Of a stretch of DNA of 64,000 nucleotides, positions 56,155 through 64,000 are shown in pieces; position 1 is the first letter of the stretch; each line of letters starts with the position of its first letter. The notes under the pieces were generated by a model. It was not told the origin of the DNA. It was given only the letters and a program-made list of their open reading frames with translations, and did no database searches. A program made the position numbers and the translations under genes. The stretch covers positions 1 through 64,000 of the forward strand of contig JACTVC010000042.1 in assembly GCA_018417955.1 (NCBI GenBank), given 5' to 3'. This DNA comes from Laccaria trichodermophora (taxonomy: Eukaryota > Basidiomycota > Agaricomycetes > Agaricales > Hydnangiaceae).

Positions 56155-57060
56155 CTACGATTGTCCCAGTACAACCCGCTTATACCACTCCGTCGTTATC
56201 GCATCTAACGCTTCCAATCTGTCGTCCTCCATCATCAAATCCGTGTCATGAGATTTTTTGAAAAGTGAGTCGTCGAAATCGCGGAGTAAGCGCAAGTATT
56301 GATGTACGACCAGAGCTCCGAGAAAGCGCAACATACAGGTTGAAGAGGCTCAGGGTACCTGTAGGGGGTGACGCAATGTCGATTATCACATAAGGTATTG
56401 TCTGTCCCTGTGATCTATAATCTGTGAACGCATATGCAGGAGTCATAGGGAATTGACGCCGGCGGATAGTGCATTGAACAAATTTGCTGGTTTTTAGATG
56501 GGGCTTTAGTTTGGTTTGGTGGGTTGTGGTGGCTGTCTGGACTAGAATTACGCATTCCTCCAAACCTTCTAGACCTGATGCTCGGGTACGTGTCAGTTTG
56601 ACCAATATGTACAATGGCGGGTGACACAAATTGACAACAGGTTGACTACCTATCGGTGGCTCGTTGGGATCAAGAATGATATCAACGATCTCGCCTCTCG
56701 CACCGTTGGTGATATCAAGGTCTGTTTCAATGTTACTGGTCACCATCACTTTCATACTGATGGCCATTTCAATTTGCTTAGGAAGTTCCTTGGTGTGGCC
56801 CTTTCTCTGTTGCCTTTCTCGCATTGTATGTGACGCGATTCCAGTGCGTGCTTCTCTCGTATTGTCAATGGTCGGCCATTCACAGTATCAACAGCCGTAC
56901 AGATAAAGAGTTGTTTTTTCTTTTCTTCACAATGTTTTCGTATGGCGCATCGATTCCACTCTGTGCGAACGGCATGTCGTGTGGTGACCAATGATGCTTC
57001 GCTCCATGGCTTGGAGTTGAAATTGACAGACGTAGATCCTCCTCGACCAACAATGAGACT
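56155..57060 (-). pseudogene. Helitron-type Pif1 helicase fragment
   Basis: Phrases typical of the C-terminal Pif1-like helicase of Helitrons: TTRHAVRTEWNRCAIRKHCEE, LFICTAVDTVNGRPLTIREKHAL, AISMKVMVTSNIETDLDITNGARGEIVDIILDP, AYAFTDYRSQGQTI and LYVALSRSSGRTSI. Two frameshifts are seen: near 56820, between ..ESRHI and ..KQIEMAISMK, and in an A-run near 56250, after which the tail (HDTDLMMEDDRLEALDAITTEWYKR) continues in another frame. Walker motifs and the Rep domain are absent, so it is a truncated relic. Confidence 0.75.
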
Positions 57061-57061
57061 C

Positions 57062-57442
57062 TGAAGCAACTTGACCGTATAAGTACCCGAGCCATTCAAA
57101 ATACAGAATTGGCCAACCTTCAATGATGAAGCGCAGGTAGCTCTGCAGGAAATGATTGCAACACACCGTGTCATCCCCATTCCCGCATATGACATACATG
57201 GTAAACTCATCCTGCCTTCCCAGTACAAGCGGCAACTCGAAGGTGCCACAGTCCAAGTACATTTCGCACTCAGACACTGGTCGATTGCCAGAAGGAAGGG
57301 GTCACCCAGCGCCGACACATACGTGGCAGATCTGGTTTCAATGCGCGTCTTGATTCCCCCCAAGGCGCCTATGTCTCCTGTCAAACGGAGATTCTTCGCC
57401 ACAGATCCACTCAGTACACCAACCAAAAAGAACAGGGTTTAG
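57062..57442 (+). pseudogene. C-terminal fragment of an unknown protein abutting the Helitron relic
   Basis: The frame ETLKQLDRISTRAIQNTELANLQ stops at 57124. One base on, DEAQVALQEMIATHRVIPIPAYDIHGKLILPSQYKRQLEGATVQVHFALRHWSIA.. runs to the TAG at 57442. The continuity suggests one protein with a 1-nt shift. It ends with a basic tail (TPTKKNRV). The family is not identified. Confidence 0.45.
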
Positions 57443-57829
57443 TTCCTCGATGCAGCGCAGTTGGTTACTGGTAGCTAGAGCTGCTTGGACATTTCTAGAT
57501 ACGTAAAATAGAGCAAAGGTGGCACTATTACCTAGTGCTTAATTCAATCGTGTGAGTTCATTTGCTAAATCAAGCAAGGGCGAATGTCGCAAAAGCGACA
57601 CTTCTCTAGTTCGGACTTACGATGGAGAAGAGGTTCGCTGAAGGTACATATTATACCTATTTGTGCGTTGTTTGTGCGTGTAAATAGCGCAAGCAGCGAT
57701 CTGATGGTTGGGCTCACGCTCCCTAGATCTCTTTCAACAATTAAAATACCCATCTTCTGTTCAGTTTACGTAAACGCTCATCCGAGCTATCAATCAAGAC
57801 CATTGCGGTTCTCGACGAAGACCAGTTGC

Positions 57830-59500
57830 GCGATGGTCAGAGTATCCCATGCCGGATTGGCTGTGACATGGTCATGGGCACACTCTGTAAGATGGAAAAC
57901 CTCAGTCATGCAACAGTCATGAGCGCTGAAGCGCTGAAGACTTTCACGCAGCATGTCAAGCACTGACCGATATCACCTGTGCGGCATAGACTAAATGCTC
58001 TAGCCTTATTCCCTCTATATGTCATATGGATTTGAAAGGCTGCTCACCATTGCTTGTAGTTTCGTTAGGTTCCGTTATTGCCGTTTTCTCAATAGCCAAC
58101 TGGTGCGCCTCAAGACCAAATACCCAAGCCCTCAAAATGCGGTTCATACAAGTCACTCCTTTCCAATAGGTCTATAAAATTACCGAAGTTCTTAAACGTC
58201 CTCAACGCCTGTTCTCGCTCAGTCGCTGCCTCACCCGCAGCCGAGCCCTCTCATGAACCTTTCGTTCGGGAACAGCTATCAGTCTCTTCACCCTCTACCC
58301 AAATCTGCATTATCGCCTCTACGCTCGTTTGCCTTCATCTAGCTCCCATTGTTCTTCAAGATGTTATCTCCCTGATCGTCGCATTGCCAACTCCTTGCTT
58401 CGCAACTACTATGCACCACCCTACAATTACCCAAGTCGAAACTGCCGACATCGCCCAGTCTGGACTAATAGAAGATTAGCTGCTTTGCTCTCGCATTCAG
58501 GTGTTGCAGCAACCTTAACGATTGGGCTCTCCACGCGCTGACGCTCTCCCTTTGTCTCCTGCTTTGACCTCGGACTCGTTGACGGTTTGGGTGTTGGGCT
58601 TCTCCCCTCTGCGCTACCTTCCGAAGGCGAAGATACGCCCGTTGAATTTGTATCCGATAGCGAATCGCATTCTACCTTCAAACTCACGCTACCTCTTCAA
58701 GGTCCCTCCAGCTTCCAGGAAGTCTCTGGCTTTTCTGAAGAAAATGAGACTGCAGAATCATTTGCATCATCTGACGATACATTCACAGTTCCACCAAACT
58801 CTACCAACGACCCCTCTCCTGAAGAGGAACAAGAATCTCCGCTACTGATTACCTTTTTCACACTCTGTAGATTTCCCAATCTACAACATTGTCGACTCGG
58901 TGGACACACCACTGCCATCACCTCCCGTACAGGCTTCGTGGATCACTCTCCTTGAGTTCTCTTCGTCGACCCCTCGCCTGCTCAAACGTGTCGAACAAGA
59001 CCAAGTCTTGGCAGCCATTCCTTTGATTGCCCCTGGCCATTCTGCCAGTTATACCCATTTACCGTCACCTGATGCTGAACAATACACCACATTCTTTCTT
59101 TGTTTTCGACTTTTGCTTTGAATATACCCCTGGCACCCGACTTCTTTGCACTCAACTCTCATTTTTTGTTTCCAGCTCTTGCTTTGATCATACATATACG
59201 ATACCCCCATATTCAGTGTATCATCGTTCGTTTCGGACTGTCTATGCTTCCCCGCTTGGTTTGGTACAATGGTAGGGCTTTATGCATATGAATAATACTC
59301 TACGTTAAAGTCAAGTTGAAAAGAAAAAAATTGAATGCGCTGCTGCCTGAAGAAGCGTTTTTGATGTAAAGCATGAATTGATTGGAGGCTGACCGTCACT
59401 AGCTATGGGATACTTACACGTCTGACCTGATCGTTCCCTCTATAAGTATGGAGAGAACTCAACTTATTTGAAAGGCTGGTAATGATCATTTGTAATTTCG
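57830..59500. repeat. Duplicated intergenic segment, copy 2
   Basis: Partner of 52580-54240. It holds the intact version of the acidic frame (58587-58955, 122 codons if it starts at a non-ATG; flanking exons unclear): EGEDTPVEFVSDSESHSTF..SSDDTFTVPPNSTNDPSPEEEQ. I do not call it a gene with confidence. Confidence 0.65.
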
Positions 59501-59760
59501 TTCAATATCATATCATTTTACATAGTGCCGTTGACTCTTTTCGGATTCTTCATAGTAGTGTAGCTGAGCCACCGTAACCCAATGAAAACAGTCTTCCGTG
59601 GCCAAGCGCGGAGTCGAAAGAGATAAGCCATCAAATTGGTTGATAATCATTGTAGGCCGTGTCCCCGGTTCGAGTAGGGTGGCCGTCATTTGTATCCAAT
59701 CGTAGATCCATCTGAACGTCGCTATGCCCTTGACACTGATTCGCTGGAGAGGAAGAAGTG

Positions 59761-61120
59761 TTAACGAGGCAGCAAGATAGTCGACGAACCAGACTCGCCT
59801 GATGGACCTTTCCGCTTCGCAAAAGAGGCAGCCAAGCCCATGAATAGAGCCCATCCCGTGGAGAATGTGGCCAATGTCGCAACCAATACTGATATGAAAA
59901 GTTGGCCCGGTGTCTTCTGTTGTTGAAATCGACATGGGTACACCACTTGAATATTTGCTGGTCCAGACACAGTCACAGGCATCGTTCCTGGATCAGGGTT
60001 TGTCAGGAAAAGGTAAAGCTCCGAGAGCAAAGCTTCCGCGCCCTGGTTTAGGGGCGTGGCGGGAAAATTGGACACAATTATACGATCCGTGACATTTGGG
60101 TGGAGAATGAAATTATTTGGGCTGGGGTTTCCGAGTTCCACCCGAGTGATGGCGTAGGCAGTTTGTAACAGATTAGAGATGGGGAGCTTGGTATTATCAT
60201 CCAGCACAGTAATGGAATCGGGACCGTTGACTTGGAACAAAGTAAGGTTGGACATGACAGCAGCAGCAGAGGAGATGGTGAAGTTGGGGGTTGCTAGACC
60301 ACATGCTGCGGAAGAACCAAGTGACATGGGACAAGGTGTGATGTCCGCCTGGATGGATAGGGCGATGGGGCTTGTGTAATTGGAAGCTAGGAGGGCGTTA
60401 TAAGTTCTGAATCCGAGATCTCGTGCCGCTGCCAGGAGCCTGATGACACACCTGTCGGTTAAATGAAGCGAAACCAGGCAGTAAACATACATACAGTCCA
60501 TCTAAAATGGCAGGACGCATGTCACTCCCTTCAGCCGACTTCACCATTCCCAACAGAGGCGAGTACCTCCCTGGTAAAAACGAAAGAATAAAAGAGGTTT
60601 TCCCGTTGATCTTGTAAAGGTTTTCGTGTTGACATAGCACTATCACGGTAAAAGCGGCCGACCATGTCCGAAGATCTCCATCCACGTAAATGGACGAGAC
60701 ATCACAGCCGTCCAGCGTCTCGCCTTTATAAGAAAGGCCAGAATTTCCTGCATTAGCGTGAATGATAGATTCAATGGTCCACTCAAAGAAGGTGTAATTT
60801 GTTGTCAATGGATCTCCGACGTTGAAGACGCGCGGATCACAAAGTGTTCCAGGCCTGGGGACGCGATACGGCATAAATTTGTTGTACCAGAACGATTGGG
60901 TAGCGTTGAAGTCGCTCTGGAAGACAGTGACGGTTTCATATCCAGTCAAGGCCACTATAAAAAGAGTTGTCAAAAGGCAACAGCCTTCATATATTTCGGA
61001 GACTTTACCATTTACGGTGCATAGAAACACCAAGGCAATGAATGTGCCCACAAAGGACAGTGGAGTAAACCATCGCCACGCCTGTGGGAAAGGCCGAGTG
61101 ATGGGATAGTCCAAACCCAT
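59761..61120 (-). CDS. Two-membrane-span protein, paralogue 2
   Basis: Same plan as the gene at 54537-55901: MGLDYPITRPFPQAW start, an N-terminal membrane segment, a GTAAAG..ATAG intron at the same place, ALTGYETVTVFQSDFNATQ, GETLDGCDVSSIYVDGDLRTWSAA, and CVIRLLAAARDLG after intron 2. It then has PCPMSLGSSAACGL and the C-terminal span FISVLVATLATFSTGWALFMGLAA. It has lost a few residues relative to its sisters in the linker before MPVTVSGPANIQ. The frame looks intact. Confidence 0.7.
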
Positions 61121-61516
61121 TGCTTTGGAGAATACTTTGAGGATGCAAGGTGGACGCAAGTCGTCAGCAAGTTGCCACTTTTATTCTGTCCGCTAGGCAC
61201 TTCATTGGGGAGCCTGCTCCCCTTTGTACTGCTCACCTCATAAAAGAGTGCCTAAATAAGTCAGCTAATGAATAGATAGTTGTCAAAGTGCGTACCTTCA
61301 CAAGTCATGACGCAAATGTTTTCGTGTAGCGCGCATCGTTTGAGTTTGCAAAATTTCGATGGATTTGAGATATCTGGCATGCAGCTAAGTTGGAGGCACA
61401 GTCTCAAATAATTATTCAGATTTGCGATGGAGATGCAAGGAGATGAAGAGGTGGTAGCAAAGTTATTTGTACGCGTATGATGTAAGTAGCGGATGCTTTG
61501 GCAAACAGCGATATCA

Positions 61517-61557
61517 CCGCGAGCGTCTACCATCAGCGCTGCAGTAGACGCTCGCGG
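61517..61557. other. Perfect 14-bp-stem hairpin
   Basis: CCGCGAGCGTCTAC (61517-61530) and GTAGACGCTCGCGG (61544-61557) are exact reverse complements around a 13-nt loop. It lies between paralogues 2 and 3, with no T-run after it. Confidence 0.7.
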
Positions 61558-62067
61558 ATGTGGTTCACATCTTGTCCCCCATCTTCGCAAAAATAAAATA
61601 CCCATCTTCTGGACACTTCAAACTCCTCTCTGGCCTCTTCATAATGTCCACAAAGACCATTGCGATCCTCGACGAAGATGTCACATCCAATCCCGCATGG
61701 GATACTTATACGTCTGACCTCATCATGACCGTTCCCTCTATCTAGATGTATGGGAACAAGAAGTTATTTGAAAGGCTGGTCATGATCATTTAGTTTCGTT
61801 CAATACCATGTATTTAGTACGTAGGTTCCGTTATTGCCGTTGAGGTCCTTTCGAATTCTTCATAGTAACGTAGAACCACCATGACCCAATGAAAACAATC
61901 TGTCGTGGCGAAGCGCGGAGTCAAAAGAGATAAGGCCTCAAACTGATTGATAATCTTTGTAATATGTGTCCCCAGTTTGAGTAGGGTGTCCCTCATTCGA
62001 ATTCGATCGATGATGCATCTGAACGTCGCTATGCCCTTCACATTGATTCGCTGGAGGGGAAGAAGTG

Positions 62068-63431
62068 TCAACGACGCAGCAAGATAGTTAACGAACCAGA
62101 CTTGCCCGATGGACCTTTCCGCTTCGCAAAATAGACAGCCAGGACCATGAATACAGCCCATCCCGAGGAGAACATGCTCAATGTTGCCACCAACACCGAT
62201 ATGAAAAGTTGGCCCGGTGTCTTCTGTTGTTGGAATTGGCATGGGTACACTACTTGAATATTTGCTGGTCCAGTCACATTCACAGGCAAATATTTCTTCG
62301 TTTCTGAATCAGGGTTTGTCCACTCCTGGTAAAGCCCCGAGAGCAACGCATCCCCACCTTGGTTTAGTGGCGTGGCGGGAAATGTGGACACAATTGTACT
62401 ATTCGTTACGTTTGGGTGGAGAATGAAGTTGTTTGGGCTAGGGTTTCCGAGTTCCACCCGAATGATGGCGTAGACAGTTTGCAACAAGTTAGAGATGGGG
62501 AGCTTGACATTATCATCCAAGACAGTGATGAGATCGGGAGCGGTGTCTTGGAAAAAAGTAAGGTTGGACATGACAACAGCAGCAGAGGAGATGGTGAAGT
62601 TGGGGGTTGCTAGACCACATGCCGCAGAAGAACCAAGTGACATGGGACAGGGTGTGATATCTGCCTGGACGGATACGGCGACAGGGCTTGTGTAATTGGA
62701 AGTTAGGAGGGCGTTAAAAGTTCTTCCTCCAAGATCTAATGTTGCTGTCTGAAGCCTGATGACACATCCATCATTTAAGTCAAGCAAAACTAGGCGGTCA
62801 GCATACGTACAGTGCATCGAAAACGGCAGGACGCGTATCACTCCCCTCGGCCAACTTAACCATTCCCAACAGAGGGGAGTGCCTCCCTGGCAGGACCGCA
62901 ATAGTAAAAGACGTTTTTGCCCCGATGTTGTAAAGGTTCTCGTGTTGACATTGCACTATCACGGTAAAGGCAACCGACCATGTCCGAAGATCTCCATCAA
63001 CGTAGATGGACGATACATCGCAGTCGTTCAGCGTGGCGCCTTTATAAGAAATGCCAGAATTGCCTGCATTGGCTCTAGTGATAGATTCGATGGTCCACTC
63101 AAAGAAGGTGTAATTTGTTGTGAATGGATCTCCGATGTTGAAGACGTGCGGATCGCAAAGTGTTCCAGGGGTGGGGGCGCGATACGGCATATATTTGTTG
63201 TACCAGAATGACTGGGTAGCATTGAAGTCGCTTTCGAAGACAGTGACGGTTTCATATCCAGTCAAGGCCACTATAACGAGTTGTCAACCAACAGCCCTCA
63301 TACATTTCGCAGACTTTACCATTTATGGTGCATAGAAACACCAAAGCAATGAAGGCGCCCACAAAGGACAGTGGAGTAAACCATCGCCATCCCTGTGGAA
63401 AAGGCCGAGTGATGGAATAGTCCAAACCCAT
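62068..63431 (-). CDS. Two-membrane-span protein, paralogue 3
   Basis: MGLDYSITRPFPQGW start, an N-terminal membrane segment, a GTAAAG..ATAG intron, ALTGYETVTVFESDFNATQ, GATLNDCDVSSIYVDGDLRTWSVA, then intron 2 and CVIRLQTATLDLGGRTFNALLTSNYTS. It ends in FISVLVATLSMFSSGWAVFMVLAVYFAKRKG and a short basic tail. N-glycosylation sites and Cys match the sisters. The frame looks intact. Confidence 0.7.
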
Positions 63432-63693
63432 TGTTTTGAAGAATACTTTGAGGGCGCAAGGTGGATGCAAGTCGTCAGCAAGTTGCCACATTTATTCTGC
63501 CCGCTGTCCTTCTTTTCTGGCCGCCAGGTTCAGGGACAACATATTCTCTTGGTGCCTCCGATGTCAATGCCAAGCCCACCAATGCAGGTCACCGGAAGCG
63601 ATTGGGAGACGAGCGGCGCCGGCGTTCTGCATCGGTGCACCTCATGTCCCAAACATTTGCAATAAGGCGGCTGGGTGCCTTTGAGGGGCCTGC

Positions 63694-64000
63694 TTATGAC
63701 CCCTTGCTCATCCCCATTTCCTCTCTGAACCAATCTTTGAGGGCCAGTGCATCCAATGCGCTGACCAGGCAATGCATATCCTCTACCTCGCGCAGACCAA
63801 TTTTCGCGTTCGCGACGCGATTGTTCAGAAAGAGGGGAAGAGGCTGCGTGTCTACATGATGAAAATCCAGGTAACGCAAGGCTTCGGCGACTGAGCTTGA
63901 ATCCGAAGCGATGGTGTCAAGCACTCACCGCGAGCACCCTCCAGAAAGGTTCGTATTGAAGCCATTTCACCGTCAAAGACAAGTACGCCTGGTTTCCCTG
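63694..64000 (-). CDS. 3' end of an unknown gene running in from the right edge
   Basis: Exon 63929 to the edge reads KPGVLVFDGEMASIRTFLEGAR. A 38-bp GT..AG intron (63891-63928) joins in frame to VAEALRYLDFHHVDTQPLPLFLNNRVANAKIGLREVEDMHCLVSALDALALKDWFREEMGMSKGS and a stop at 63694. The helical, soluble-looking C-terminus is not recognised. Confidence 0.5.

Noticed and set aside
58522..58848. 108-codon frame in the duplicated segment
   Set aside because: It competes with an acidic frame on the same strand, which looks better conserved between the two copies.

Overview
The window looks like repeat-dense nuclear DNA of a mushroom-forming basidiomycete (Agaricomycetes). Introns are about 40-55 bp with GT..AG borders. 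There are two KDZ-type DNA transposons, each with a TET/JBP-family dioxygenase gene, a DIRS/Ngaro-like tyrosine-recombinase retroelement, a Helitron helicase relic and LTR elements. The species cannot be named from sequence alone.

Layout. 1-9.6 kb: the end of an unknown + strand gene, then KDZ copy 1, apparently intact: an unknown minus-strand gene with a lysine-rich tail, a divergent 9-exon KDZ transposase, an accessory coiled-coil gene, and a convergent TET/JBP gene whose stop lies 6 bp from the accessory gene's stop. 9.7-17.1 kb: tRNA-like sequence, C-rich minisatellites, and a 3.4-kb inverted repeat (12680-16076). 17.6-35.7 kb: KDZ copy 2, with the same gene order (the upstream minus-strand gene is not seen). 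It is broken by TGA codons, by a 1.7-kb hAT-like insertion (8-bp target duplication) and by a 10.7-kb LTR element (5-bp duplication) whose LTRs I read as identical. That element carries one open frame of 3144 codons with no reverse transcriptase, integrase or protease that I can see. 35.9-39.3 kb: a spliced coding fragment, a tRNA-like sequence with five B-box copies, a dispersed array of tRNA-like units and short satellites. 39.75-52.43 kb: a decayed DIRS/Ngaro-like element on the minus strand, holding a second hAT-like element (inside its recombinase gene) and a second LTR element with no coding capacity. 52.4-63.5 kb: three tandem paralogues of a two-membrane-span, glycosylation-rich protein on the minus strand, separated by duplicated non-coding segments and a Helitron helicase relic. 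63.7-64.0 kb: the end of another unknown gene.

How it fits together. The TET/JBP protein should oxidise 5-methylcytosine. Both older elements (KDZ copy 2 and the DIRS-like element) carry about ten in-frame stops, all TGA and mostly where relatives encode Arg. This is what CGA-to-TGA decay at methylated CpG would leave. In copy 2, two of them sit in and beside the catalytic His-x-Asp motif of the dioxygenase. The best candidate for something undescribed is the LTR element with the giant frame: a young, apparently non-autonomous element that has kept about 9.4 kb open, and that shares its primer-binding site and polypurine tract with the second, non-coding LTR element.
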